A stretch of 64,000 nt of DNA from Mycolicibacterium sediminis. GTDB taxonomy: Bacteria > Actinomycetota > Actinomycetes > Mycobacteriales > Mycobacteriaceae. How positions within the stretch are numbered: the first letter of the stretch is position 1; the number at the start of each line of letters is the position of its first letter. The DNA is taken from contig NZ_AP022588.1 in NCBI RefSeq assembly GCF_010731735.1, forward strand, positions 6,076,001-6,140,000. Reading direction: 5' to 3'. Under the pieces are notes generated by a model that searched no databases, was not told the DNA's origin, and saw nothing but the letters and a program-made list of their open reading frames with translations. The translations under genes and the position numbers were made by a program. Of this stretch, positions 42,780 through 50,526 are shown one piece after another.

Positions 42780-43411
42780 CGCGGTAGATCGCGCTGCGAT
42801 CCCACTCTGCCGGAGGGGAATCGGGACAGTGCACCGGTCTTCGCCAGTCCGCGGACGACGAACCACGACAGTGCGCCGGCGAGCACGGCGCCCGACACGA
42901 TCGCCGACACCACGTAGATCGCGGAGAACGTGGCCGCCGATCCGGGATACCAGAGGATCAGGTCGTTGACCGCCAGCGCGAGGCCGGCGACCGCACCCGA
43001 CAGCACGGCAACCGGCAGGTTCCAGGCGCGGTACAGGAACACCGCGAACACCAGCTCGGCCGCGAGGCCCTGCACCAGTCCCGACTCCAACGTCAGCACG
43101 CCCCACTGGTTGCCGACCAGCGCGGAGACGGTGGCGGCGACCATCTCGCCGTAGAGTGCCGCGCCCGGCTTGCGGATGACCAGCGCGGTGAGGACGCCCG
43201 CGAAGAGCCAGCCCCCGCCGAGCAACGCCTGCAGCCCCGGCAGGACAGCACCGAGTGGCGCGGCGATCGGATTGGAGGCGATGTTCCACAGCACGAACAC
43301 CAGTCCCGCCGCGACGGCCAGCACGCTGGCCACGACGATGTCGACCACCCGCCAGCGATATGCGCGACGCGGGCTGCCGGTGGGCTGCTGGGAAACGGTG
43401 TCCGTGCTCAT
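42776..43411 (-). CDS. ykoE: ECF S component YkoE (HMP/thiamine precursor)
   Basis: 211 residues with five or six TM helices and the YkoE-family segment NPIAAPLGAVLPGLQALLGG and KPGAALYGEMVA. YkoE proteins bind hydroxymethylpyrimidine or thiamine-like substrates for the YkoEDC importer. The TPP riboswitch directly upstream supports this. ATG 43411 lies 5-6 nt after GGGAG, which is itself part of the riboswitch. Confidence 0.92.
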   Translation of the reverse strand: MSTDTVSQQPTGSPRRAYRWRVVDIVVASVLAVAAGLVFVLWNIASNPIAAPLGAVLPGLQALLGGGWLFAGVLTALVIRKPGAALYGEMVAATVSALVGNQWGVLTLESGLVQGLAAELVFAVFLYRAWNLPVAVLSGAVAGLALAVNDLILWYPGSAATFSAIYVVSAIVSGAVLAGALSWFVVRGLAKTGALSRFPSGRVGSQRDLPR

Positions 43412-43416
43412 ACTTC

Positions 43417-43503
43417 ACTCCCTACGCCGGCATTACCCGGTCAGGTTCGTACGGTCGACGGCGCCAGCCGTCCTCTCAGCGCACTTGGCGTGCACTCCCG
43501 TGT
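43417..43503 (-). ncRNA. TPP riboswitch (THI element)
   Basis: On the minus strand the conserved blocks appear in order: ACGGGAG, GCTGAGA (revcomp of TCTCAGC near 43474-43480), ACCTGACCGGGTAATGCC and GCGTAGGGA. These are the pyrimidine- and pyrophosphate-sensor helices of the thiamine pyrophosphate aptamer. The terminal GGGAG doubles as the ykoE ribosome site, so control is probably translational: TPP hides the site. Confidence 0.93.
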
Positions 43504-43514
43504 GGGTCGCCCTC

Positions 43515-43544
43515 AATGTAACCCCGGCTCAGCCGGTGCGTGAA
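43515..43544 (-). promoter_or_regulatory. Promoter of the riboswitch-ykoEDC operon
   Basis: On the minus strand, TTCACG (43544-43539), 18 nt, then TACATT (43520-43515), a TANNNT -10 box. Transcription would begin about 43508, just before the riboswitch. Confidence 0.5.
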
Positions 43545-43723
43545 GTCCGGGGTCTGGCGGCTCGCTCGAGACCGTTACCGCCCGGGGAGTCTCTGCTGCG
43601 GCGTCATCCGATCAAAGGCCGCTGCTAGTGGCGCGTGACGACGATTGCGTCCCATACGAGTTTCCTTGTGTCACCGGAGATCTCCTCGATCAGGTCTCGA
43701 TCGTGGACGCGCCGGAGAGGCGT

Positions 43724-44455
43724 TCACAGTACTGATTGGCGGCCGCCGTCCACCGGGACGACGGCACCCGTGACGTAGCTCGACTCGTCGCAGCAGAGGT
43801 AGACGATCGCGGCAGCGACTTCGCGAGGTTGAGCGGCGCGGCGAAGCGGGATGGCGGCGGTCAGAGTCGGCAGCATGTCTGCCATCGGCTCGCTCGCCGG
43901 AGTGAGGGTAGGTCCCAATGCGACGGCGTTCACACGCACGCCCATCGGCCCGTATTCGGCGGCCCAGGAACGGGTCAGCGACTCGAGGGCCGCCTTGGAC
44001 GCGCCGTAGGCAGCCTTTCCGGCCATGCCCCGTGATGCGACCATGGTCGACACGTTGACGATGGCTCCGCCGCCGGCTGCCGCCATCGTGGGCGCATAGG
44101 CGGCGGTCAGTAGGAACGGTGCCTTCACGTTGACGGCGAACATGCCGTCGAAGCCACCCTCCGACGTGTCCGCGGTCGGCGCCAATTCCCAATAGCCCGC
44201 GTTGTTGACCAGCGCGTCGACCGGCCCGGCCTCTCGGATGAGCCGTCGCAATTCGTCGGGGTCGCTCACGTCGGCTGCGATGAAGCGATGCCGGCCCTGG
44301 GTGGCGGTGAGTTCCCCGAGAACGCCGGACCCCCGTGCTTCATCCCGACCGGTGATCGTGACTACTGCCCCGTACTGGACCGCCAGTTTCGCGGTTTCCC
44401 TGCCGACGCCAGACGTGGCGCCGGTGACCAAGATCTTCTTTCCATTCAGATTCAT
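43724..44455 (-). CDS. SDR-family oxidoreductase
   Basis: 243 residues: TGATSGVG (about 11-18), NNAG, catalytic Ser in NVSTMVA, YGASKAA, and the FabG-like C-terminus CDESSYVTGAVVPVDGG. Typical NAD(P)H-linked reductase; substrate unknown. AAAGGGA is about 7 nt upstream. ATG 44455 overlaps the stop of a 59-codon ORF (ATGA). It is divergent from a TetR regulator at 44712. After its TGA stop the same frame stays open for 32 codons to TAG at 43625. Confidence 0.88.
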   Translation of the reverse strand: MNLNGKKILVTGATSGVGRETAKLAVQYGAVVTITGRDEARGSGVLGELTATQGRHRFIAADVSDPDELRRLIREAGPVDALVNNAGYWELAPTADTSEGGFDGMFAVNVKAPFLLTAAYAPTMAAAGGGAIVNVSTMVASRGMAGKAAYGASKAALESLTRSWAAEYGPMGVRVNAVALGPTLTPASEPMADMLPTLTAAIPLRRAAQPREVAAAIVYLCCDESSYVTGAVVPVDGGRQSVL

Positions 44456-44631
44456 CGGGAGTTCCCTTTCCGTGCGGTGTGGTTGGTTGCCGAGGAGTTC
44501 GCCCCGAAGAGTCCGAGGATCGACTCGGCGTGTGGCGTGGGGGCTGCCCGTTCGATGGCAGCCTCGGCGTGCGACGCGATGTAGGCATTCACGACGTCCG
44601 TGCTCGCAACTGCTCCGAATCTCCCCCGCAT
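44452..44631 (-). CDS. Small ORF (59 aa) coupled to the SDR
   Basis: ATG 44631 opens a frame of 59 codons ending in a TGA that overlaps the SDR ATG. It begins MRGRFGAVASTDVVNAYIAS and has a high-GC third-position pattern that looks coding. No known family. Upstream, TTGCAT and TAGACC with an 18-nt spacer make a possible promoter, whose -35 lies inside the TetR-type inverted repeat at 44680-44695. It may be a real small protein or a truncated gene. Confidence 0.45.
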   Translation of the reverse strand: MRGRFGAVASTDVVNAYIASHAEAAIERAAPTPHAESILGLFGANSSATNHTARKGNSR

Positions 44632-44679
44632 CCTCTTGGGCCGGATCGTCGGCCGAACCGTGGTCTAATTCTGAGTAAA

Positions 44680-44695
44680 TGGATCATGCAATCCA
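44680..44695. promoter_or_regulatory. Inverted repeat between TetR gene and SDR
   Basis: TGGAT (44680-44684) and ATCCA (44691-44695) with 6 nt between, 17 nt before the TetR start. The spot and symmetry suit the operator of the adjacent TetR repressor for both divergent units. Confidence 0.4.
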
Positions 44696-44711
44696 CTCTT
44701 GAGGACGGAAA

Positions 44712-45371
44712 ATGGATTATCAACCCCAAAACACGAGATCGCGTCGCACGGCCACCGCGGCAACGAAACTGACCGCGAAGGGACGACGGACGCGTGCGCG
44801 CATCATCGACGTAGCCGCCCGGTTGATCTGGGAACGTGGCGTGACGGCGACCACGCTCGAAGACGTCAAACTGGCGGCGGAGGTCAGCAGCTCGCAGCTG
44901 TACCACTACTTCGTCGACAAGGAGCGGTTGGTCAACGCGGTCATCGAGCACCAGGCCGACAAACTCGTGAACACCACCGAAGACGCCGATCTCGGCACCA
45001 CCGAGCGCCTCGCGGCCTGGCGCGACCTGGTCATCGAGCACGCCAGCGCAATCCATGGCCAGGGCGGCTGTCCGCTCGGTTCCCTGGGGAGCCAGTTGGC
45101 CGAAGCCGACCCTGCGGCCCGCACCCTCGTCTCGGCCGGATTCGGCCGATGGACCCGTGCCATTCAAGATGCGATGCGTTCCCTACACGGCCAGGGCCGG
45201 TTGAGGGAGGGGCTTGATCCCGACGATCTCGCCGTCACCGTGCTCGCGGCGCTGCAGGGTGGTCTGCTTCTCGCCCAGGTCCATCGTGACCCGCGTCCAC
45301 TGCAGACCACCCTCGACACGATCTTCCAGATGGCGGGTCTCACCGGCCCGAACGGGGTCCCCGCTTCGTGA
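44712..45371 (+). CDS. TetR-family regulator
   Basis: 219 residues. HTH region about 25-70: RARIIDVAARLIWERG, TATTLEDVKLAAEVSSSQLYHYF. The C-terminal domain has the TetR_C_19/YxaF-like GGCPLGSLGSQL segment seen in regulators such as LmrA/YxaF. An unusually polar 22-residue extension precedes the HTH. Likely represses the divergent small ORF/SDR pair. Confidence 0.88.
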   Translation: MDYQPQNTRSRRTATAATKLTAKGRRTRARIIDVAARLIWERGVTATTLEDVKLAAEVSSSQLYHYFVDKERLVNAVIEHQADKLVNTTEDADLGTTERLAAWRDLVIEHASAIHGQGGCPLGSLGSQLAEADPAARTLVSAGFGRWTRAIQDAMRSLHGQGRLREGLDPDDLAVTVLAALQGGLLLAQVHRDPRPLQTTLDTIFQMAGLTGPNGVPAS

Positions 45372-45453
45372 CGTGCAGACTGCGCAGGCTGCGTCCGGAA
45401 CGGTGCGCACCAAGGGTCTTACTTCCCCCGCACACCGTTCAGGCGGTGAAAGG

Positions 45454-45609
45454 ATGTCGACGCACGATGCCCAGAGCTACGACTCCATCGTCGTCGGCGC
45501 CGGATCCGCGGGATGCACGATGCACTCGGCAGCGCCCGGGCATGTTCAGACGGGCGGGTGCGTCGGTGCGGTGGCCGACCGGTCGCCGGACATCGTGGAG
45601 TACCAGTAG
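45454..45609 (+). pseudogene. Remnant of a GMC oxidoreductase N-terminus
   Basis: The frame begins MSTHDAQSYDSIVVGAGSAG, followed by Cys: the opening FAD-binding strand and glycine loop of GMC (choline-dehydrogenase-like) flavoproteins, which are normally 500 or more residues. After about residue 23 similarity is lost and the frame ends after 51 codons. From 45546 on it lies antisense to the end of the neighbouring DUF4345-like gene, so the junction is probably a deletion breakpoint. Confidence 0.6.
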
Positions 45610-45956
45610 GTGAGTCCACCCGCGGCCAACTCGACAACGGTCGAGACTGCGAAGGTCCAGTGGGGCATCCCCGCGTCGACCATCGAGATCACTCGCGCAA
45701 TTGCAATGAGCCCCATGGTGATTGCGAGGAACCGCAGCAGCGTCGATGGGATGGGTGACCGGCGCATCGCCCACACGCAGGCGACCCCGAGTGCGATCAA
45801 CAATGCGCCGCCGGCGCGGGTTTCGCTGTCCGTGGACGGATCCACCGGACCGCTGCCGGGGATGGTGACCATCGAGAACAGCATGCGGCCGGCGCCGAGG
45901 GCGATGAGTACGGCGCCGACTGTCCAGCCGAGCATCCTCAATGTCTTGATGGTCAT
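45546..45956 (-). CDS. Small DUF4345-like membrane protein
   Basis: 136 residues with four hydrophobic helices (about 6-26, 45-62, 70-92, 100-122). The layout and the motif GGALLIALGVACVWAMRR resemble the DUF4345 family of small four-helix membrane proteins; function unknown. ATG 45956 is chosen because the longer frame adds only a basic, poorly coding stretch. The 3' end overlaps the GMC remnant on the other strand. Confidence 0.65.
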   Translation of the reverse strand: MTIKTLRMLGWTVGAVLIALGAGRMLFSMVTIPGSGPVDPSTDSETRAGGALLIALGVACVWAMRRSPIPSTLLRFLAITMGLIAIARVISMVDAGMPHWTFAVSTVVELAAGGLTYWYSTMSGDRSATAPTHPPV

Positions 45957-46043
45957 GTCGCGCACGCCGTCCGACTGGCTCCGCATTCGTTTGCGTTGGA
46001 CGCGTCGGCGCCGGCGCACTCATCTCGGAGCACTCGTGCCACC

Positions 46044-46418
46044 TCAGGAGCCGGTCGCGTCGAACTCCGCGACACGGGCACGCATCAATTTCTCCAGCAG
46101 GTCCAACGGGAGTTCGCGGCCGTACGGCAGCTTGACGAAACCCGAGCCCGACTCGTAGCCGGCCTCCTCGACGAGCGCTCTCTGGGTTTCGAAGAATTCT
46201 GGCGTGAAGCGCAGTGAGCAGTGGTTCTTGAAGTTCTGCAGCATCCAGAGATTGGCCTTGTCGTCACGCACGTAGACCGGAACGTTGTACTTCAGTTCCT
46301 CGCGTGCCTGCGGGTCGGCTGCCCGGCTCAGCTCGCGCAGTGCCTCGAGGTGTGGGCGTTGAACATCCGTCACCTGAGCGAAGAAGTCGTCGACACTCTT
46401 CCGATTCGGCATCGGCAT
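46044..46418 (-). CDS. DUF1801 / YdhG-like protein
   Basis: 124 residues. Pattern SVDDFFAQVTDVQRPHLEAL, then EELKYNVPVYVRDDKAN, LWMLQNFKNHCSLRF and PYGRELPLDLLEKLMRARV matches the DUF1801 fold, sometimes described as frataxin-like. Biochemical role is unproven. ATG 46418 starts MPMPNRKS, the usual family beginning; 87 nt separate it from the DUF4345-like gene downstream. Confidence 0.8.
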   Translation of the reverse strand: MPMPNRKSVDDFFAQVTDVQRPHLEALRELSRAADPQAREELKYNVPVYVRDDKANLWMLQNFKNHCSLRFTPEFFETQRALVEEAGYESGSGFVKLPYGRELPLDLLEKLMRARVAEFDATGS

Positions 46419-46463
46419 GGCGCAACCGTACATTGCAGCCGCCGAGTGACGTGGTGTCGTTGA

Positions 46464-46520
46464 CATTCCGCCCACACGACTGGCGGAGATGCGGCATTCG
46501 GCGCGTGCAGCTTTCGTCCG
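46464..46520 (+). repeat. Dispersed repeat R1, copy A
   Basis: Intergenic copy starting CATTCCGCCCACACGACTGG with core CTGGCGGAGATGCGGCATTCG. Shares about 50 nt with copies at 48524, 49298 and 50414, all in the same orientation. It lies beyond the 3' end of the MarR gene. Confidence 0.65.
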
Positions 46521-46526
46521 CCCTGC

Positions 46527-46982
46527 TCAACCAGGTCCACCGGCGCCCTCCAGGTGGGAGAACGCCTTGCCCACGCGGCGGTACACGTCGTAGGCCGCAT
46601 GCAAACGGGACGCACGGTCACTGTCGGCGCCCACCAGCGTCAAGCCCCGGGCGGTGATTCCCTCGAACTCCACCATGCCCTCGATACGGCGCCGTACTGC
46701 TGCTTCCCATGCATCATCGTCGATGCGGTAGTACGCGGTGCGTTCGCCGGCCCGCGTGCGCCGTCGGATCAACCCAACGGCGATCAGCGTCCGGATGTTG
46801 CTCGTCATCGACGCACGACTGGCCTTGATCGCCCCGGCGATGTCAGCAGCCGACTGCTCGGGAGGCTCGCAGATCATCAGCCACCCCAGAATGCGCCCGG
46901 TGATCGGCGGCAATCCCTCCTGGCGCGTGAAGAACTCCGCCACCTGCTCGATCCATTCCAGCGTCCTCGTCTCATCCGCCAT
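46527..46982 (-). CDS. MarR/GbsR-type winged-helix regulator
   Basis: 151 residues. A winged helix (about 25-85) with PITGRILGWLMICEPPEQS, ADIAGAIKASRASMTSNIRT and wing GLIRRRTRAGERTAYYRI, as in GbsR/MarR proteins, then a helical dimerisation tail. It is divergent from the membrane protein at 47109 and the inverted repeat at 47011-47028 sits between them, so it is likely autoregulatory. Confidence 0.87.
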   Translation of the reverse strand: MADETRTLEWIEQVAEFFTRQEGLPPITGRILGWLMICEPPEQSAADIAGAIKASRASMTSNIRTLIAVGLIRRRTRAGERTAYYRIDDDAWEAAVRRRIEGMVEFEGITARGLTLVGADSDRASRLHAAYDVYRRVGKAFSHLEGAGGPG

Positions 46983-47010
46983 ACAGCCTCGCGATCCTTT
47001 GATTTACTTG

Positions 47011-47028
47011 TTACAGTCGTGGCTGTAA
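47011..47028. promoter_or_regulatory. MarR-type operator, TTACAG-N6-CTGTAA
   Basis: TTACAG (47011-47016) and CTGTAA (47023-47028) make a perfect 6-bp inverted repeat with 6-nt spacer, 29 nt before the MarR start and 81 nt before the divergent gene. Length and symmetry suit a MarR dimer. Confidence 0.55.
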
Positions 47029-47108
47029 TAGCCGTCTTGGTATCAGAGAGGCTACCTCGGAACGGCACCAGGATCCGCGGTTCTTGGGTTCGGAGAGAGG
47101 GATCGAAA

Positions 47109-47540
47109 GTGCTCGACACCATCGCCAAGATCGTCGTCATCGTGCTCGGCGTGCATGTCGTCGCCAAATTCGCGTTCTTCACGCTGCCCTACCGGCGGCG
47201 ACGCGCGGCGCTGGACAAGCAGTACGGCGACAAGCCCTCTGCGACGGCGAGCTCCGACGTCGTCCTGATGATCTTCACCGTGACGATCGCGGTGCTGCTG
47301 CTCTGCCGTGGCGTGGAGCCCGTCAGCTTCCTCGGCGGTCTATGGATCGGGGCCACCTTGATCCAGCTGTACTTCCACGGCTTTCGTCGTCCCGTGCCGG
47401 AGCACCGTTCGGCGCCGCCACGAACCTCGCCGCTCAAGGAGATGTCCTACGCGATTCAGGATGCACCGTGGCGGCCCTGGCCCCAGGTGCTCACCCTGAT
47501 CGTGCTGGTCGGATACGGCCTGATCGATCTGATCCGATGA
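47109..47540 (+). CDS. Small membrane protein, three TM segments
   Basis: 143 residues, unrecognised. Hydrophobic helices at about 4-24, 48-80 and 122-142, with a basic loop PYRRRRAALDKQYGDKPS after the first. GTG 47109 follows AGAGGGATCGAAA, a plausible ribosome site. Probably regulated by the divergent MarR protein and cotranscribed with the methyltransferase 37 nt downstream. Confidence 0.65.
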   Translation: MLDTIAKIVVIVLGVHVVAKFAFFTLPYRRRRAALDKQYGDKPSATASSDVVLMIFTVTIAVLLLCRGVEPVSFLGGLWIGATLIQLYFHGFRRPVPEHRSAPPRTSPLKEMSYAIQDAPWRPWPQVLTLIVLVGYGLIDLIR

Positions 47541-47577
47541 TCGGGGCATCGGGCCGATCAAGGAATCGGGTGCTTCG

Positions 47578-48420
47578 ATGACGCGCGAGCGCATCCACCT
47601 CCGGCGTGAGCAGGAGACCATGCTCATGACCCTGTATCTCCATGCTCGCGACGCCGGTTCGGCCAACCCGATCCTGGACGACACGTACGCAGGTCGGCTG
47701 CTGGAGCGCATCGACTACGACTTCGCTCGACTCGACAGGCTCAGGGGTAACCAACCCCTGATCGTCGGCCGCGCCAAGGCCGTCGACGAACAGGTCAGCT
47801 CGTTTCTGGCCACGCATCCGGATGCGGTCGTCCTGCACCTGGGATGTGGGCTTGACAGTCGGGTACTGCGCATCGATCCCGCGCCTTCCGTGACGTGGTT
47901 CGACGTGGACCAAGAACCCGTCATCGAGCTGCGGCGCAAACTGGTTCACCACCGGGACGGCGTGACCATGGTGGGAACATCGGTCACCGATGAACGGTGG
48001 TGGGCCGACATCCCGCGCGGGCGGGCCACATTGGTCGTCGGCGAGGGGCTGCTCATGTATCTCACCCCCGAGGGTGTCGCCACATTGGTCGACGCCGCCC
48101 TTGCGCACCCGGCGCCCACGATCGGCATGGTCTTCGACACGGTTGCGCCGTGGGTTCGGCGTGTCAGCGGATGGCAGCCCAACTTCCGGCGCGCCGACAC
48201 GCGATTCCTCTCAACCACACACGATCTCGACACCGCCGTGCATCATCACAGTGGGGTGGAACTTACCGCCGAGCAATCAATGGTCACCCTCGCGCGCCGC
48301 GCCAGCACCGGAACCCTGGCCGCGATCATCCGTACCGTCGACGCCACCACCCCGGGGCACCGCGCCATGGTGCTCCGTACCTACCAGATCCGCCAGACGT
48401 CGTCATCACCTCGGGACTGA
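47578..48420 (+). CDS. SAM-dependent methyltransferase, LCM (PF04072-like) family
   Basis: 280 residues. RGNQPLIVGRAKAVDEQV precedes the SAM motif VLHLGCGLDSRVLRI, DVDQEPVIELRR and the LVVGEGLLMYL motif of leucine-carboxyl-methyltransferase-like enzymes, often annotated in polyketide O-methylation. Target unknown. Complete length. Follows the membrane protein on the same strand. Confidence 0.85.
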   Translation: MTRERIHLRREQETMLMTLYLHARDAGSANPILDDTYAGRLLERIDYDFARLDRLRGNQPLIVGRAKAVDEQVSSFLATHPDAVVLHLGCGLDSRVLRIDPAPSVTWFDVDQEPVIELRRKLVHHRDGVTMVGTSVTDERWWADIPRGRATLVVGEGLLMYLTPEGVATLVDAALAHPAPTIGMVFDTVAPWVRRVSGWQPNFRRADTRFLSTTHDLDTAVHHHSGVELTAEQSMVTLARRASTGTLAAIIRTVDATTPGHRAMVLRTYQIRQTSSSPRD

Positions 48421-48432
48421 CTAGGGACGTGC

Positions 48433-48495
48433 ATGCCACTGGCACCCCGCGGCTGATAGTCGACGATGCGCGGGCCGCTACTCGAGTGATGCCAA
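48433..48495 (+). repeat. Dispersed repeat R2, copy 1 (relic of a TetR 3' end)
   Basis: Shares the 16-nt core GTCGACGATGCGCGGG (48459-48474) and flanks with 51801-51859. On the minus strand its end reads as the codons LLASLE then TAG, like the LLASHE-stop of the TetR gene at 51842. It is therefore probably a duplicated fragment of a regulator gene's end plus downstream DNA. Confidence 0.55.
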
Positions 48496-48523
48496 CAACG
48501 ACACGCATCGATCATCTCGGCCT

Positions 48524-48580
48524 TACTCCGTTCCCAGACGACTGGCGGAGACGCGGTATGTGAAGTGTGAGGTATTCGTC
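48524..48580 (+). repeat. Dispersed repeat R1, copy B
   Basis: Reads TTCCCAGACGACTGGCGGAG and continues through ACGCGGTATG to GAGGTATTCGTC. Same orientation as copies A, C and D. It lies upstream of the hypothetical gene at 48630. Confidence 0.65.
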
Positions 48581-48629
48581 GAATCACACGGCCAACCACG
48601 CAGACCGCCGTGGCATCCTGGTAGCCAGG

Positions 48630-49271
48630 ATGGCAGCAGAAACAGACTGGACCATACGTCCCCGCAAGGGGTTGGGCCGGCTCGAATTCGGGATGTCGCC
48701 GGCACAGGTTGACGCACTGTCGGCGACATACGGCACCATCACCGGACGCGGCGCTGATCGCGTCGCCGACGACCTGCTGCGGGAGACGCTGGCGATGTTC
48801 GCCAACGCGATGAGCGACGACGACAAGCAGGCCCTCGTCGCCGAGTACGCGGACCACGGCCCAGCCGCTGACAGCGTGACCGAAACCCGCGGTGACCTCG
48901 TGCTGAGGTACGAGGGAGGCCGCCTTTGCGAGATCATGCCCGCCGGCCCACGACACCCGCTGTTCCTCGACGGCAGGGACGTCTTCGCACTACGCGGTCT
49001 CGAACCACTGGAGTTGCTGGAGCGGCTGAACGAAGGCCCCGGGCGCTATGCCGACACCGAAGCGGTGTTCGACAACCTCGCCATCTCGGTGAACGGGTTC
49101 GGCGTCAGCGATTCGACCACCGGTGTGCTGGCGCTGGATGACTCCGACCCGCGCTTCCAGGAACGGACGGCGATCCTGCGGGAAGTCCCCTACCTCCCCG
49201 AGCAGGAGATGCACCGGTACGTCCTGCACTCGTTGCGGGCAGTCAATGATCGTCCGCCCCGGCACAACTGA
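48630..49271 (+). CDS. Hypothetical protein, immunity-like appearance
   Basis: 213 residues, unrecognised. It opens TDWTIRPRKGLGRLEFGMSP, resembling the LGxLxFGM(T/S) start found in many small soluble proteins of unknown function, some linked to polymorphic-toxin immunity. Acidic overall, no TM or signal. ATG 48630 has AGCCAGG upstream, which is weak. No toxin gene is nearby. Confidence 0.6.
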   Translation: MAAETDWTIRPRKGLGRLEFGMSPAQVDALSATYGTITGRGADRVADDLLRETLAMFANAMSDDDKQALVAEYADHGPAADSVTETRGDLVLRYEGGRLCEIMPAGPRHPLFLDGRDVFALRGLEPLELLERLNEGPGRYADTEAVFDNLAISVNGFGVSDSTTGVLALDDSDPRFQERTAILREVPYLPEQEMHRYVLHSLRAVNDRPPRHN

Positions 49272-49297
49272 CCTCCCGCGCCGGCGGGTTTGCACAC

Positions 49298-49350
49298 CAT
49301 TCCCAGACAACTGGCAGAGATGCGGTACTCGAAGGTTGCGGTATTCGTCC
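49298..49350 (+). repeat. Dispersed repeat R1, copy C
   Basis: Reads CATTCCCAGACAACTGGCAG, then AGATGCGGTACTCGAAGGTT and GCGGTATTCGTCC. It fills the gap between the hypothetical gene and the convergent CPBP gene. Confidence 0.65.
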
Positions 49351-49401
49351 GCGCCACGCGAACGCAGCACTGTCAGCCGAAGGGCTTCGACCACGCCGAG
49401 G

Positions 49402-50320
49402 TCAGAACAGAGCGAGCGGGTTGGCGTTCATCAGCCCGTGCACGAGCAGCAGCGGCGACATCGCCCGATGCCGCTGCCACAGGAGCCCGAGAAAGAGTCC
49501 TGTAACTCCCTGGTTGGCAACGACATTCGCGACGTCCACAACCCAATCGACGGTTCCTTGAATGGCGATGTGCCAGGAGGCCCAGGTCAATGAGCTGACG
49601 ATGATTCCCGGCCACACTCCGCCGAGAACGCGCTCCCACCGGGTCTGTAGCCACCGCCGATAGAAGAACTCCTCCACCACGGCGTTGAGCAGGAACCCGA
49701 TGAACACCATCGCGATCACGGTCAGTGTGTCAGCGACGAAGCCCGTCCCCGGATGCGTGAGCGCGAGGCCCAGGTAAATCACGGTCCAAACCCACTGCTG
49801 GCACCAGCGGCAACCAGGGACACCGCTTGTCGGAAACCTCACCGGGGTCAGCCGATTCGGCGGGTGCATCCCGTTTGGTAGCTGCCCCGAACCGTCGGCC
49901 CACCGCGAACAGCAGCAACGGACCGAGCAGGAGCAACCCTAGCTTGAGCGCCGTGTAGTTCGGTTCGTCCGGTCCGAGCAGCGTCAGCGCGACCGTGAAC
50001 GTCAGGGCCAGAGCGAGCAGAACGAGGGCTTCCACCCGCACACGCCCGGCCGGTGCGGCGCGACCGCGCACCGGCCCAGTGACGGGCATGATCAGAATCA
50101 GCCCGATACCCAGAACGGCTGCCAGCCACGGATGCCACATCGGGATCGTGTCCGCGGAGTCTGCGGTGAACCGGATCTGCCCCTCGCCGTCGACTGCCAC
50201 GGTGAGCGCGGCGACGACGTAGATGCCGACACCGGCTGAGACCACGGCGGTACCGGCTGAGGTTCGAGTCTGACCGTTCTTCTCGATGGGCGCGAAAGCG
50301 CCACCGGAGGAGTTGGACAC
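49402..50320 (-). pseudogene. CPBP intramembrane protease gene with a frameshift
   Basis: Two overlapping frames together make one CPBP (Rce1-type) protease. The first (GTG 50320 to about 49795) has four TM helices and ends near CPWLPLVPAV. The second (about 49795 to 49402) continues VWTVIYLGLALTHPG and holds the active-site motifs EEFFYRR, WHIAI and HGLMNANP. A one-base change in GTGGGTTTGG (49786-49795, minus strand) would restore one protein of about 300 residues. TAGATT 7 nt before GTG 50320 suggests a leaderless start. Confidence 0.7.
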
Positions 50321-50413
50321 GGAAACGAATCTAGCGGCGCCGCAGCGCTGGAGGTCGGCTGCCTGCGCCCGCGGTGCGAGTGATACCACTGACCGGGCAG
50401 GCGGTTACCGCAA

Positions 50414-50466
50414 CCATTCCCACACGCCTGGCGGAGATGCAGTGTGCGAAGTGTGCGGTATGCACA
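50414..50466 (+). repeat. Dispersed repeat R1, copy D
   Basis: Reads CATTCCCACACGCCTGGCGG, then AGATGCAGTGTGCGAAGTGT and GCGGTAT. It lies between the CPBP start region and the MerR 3' end, same orientation as the other copies. Confidence 0.65.
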
Positions 50467-50526
50467 ACGCCCAGAACACGATCCCGCTACCTCCGCATGG
50501 CAGACGTTCAGCCGGGCGGCCGCTGC

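Noticed and set aside
43628..43735. Plus-strand mini-ORF starting GTG 43628
   Set aside because: It looks partly coding, but overlaps the in-phase tail on the other strand; neither has independent support.
46464..50466. R1 copies as intrinsic terminators
   Set aside because: They contain no stable stem followed by a U-tract and occur in positions unrelated to gene ends.
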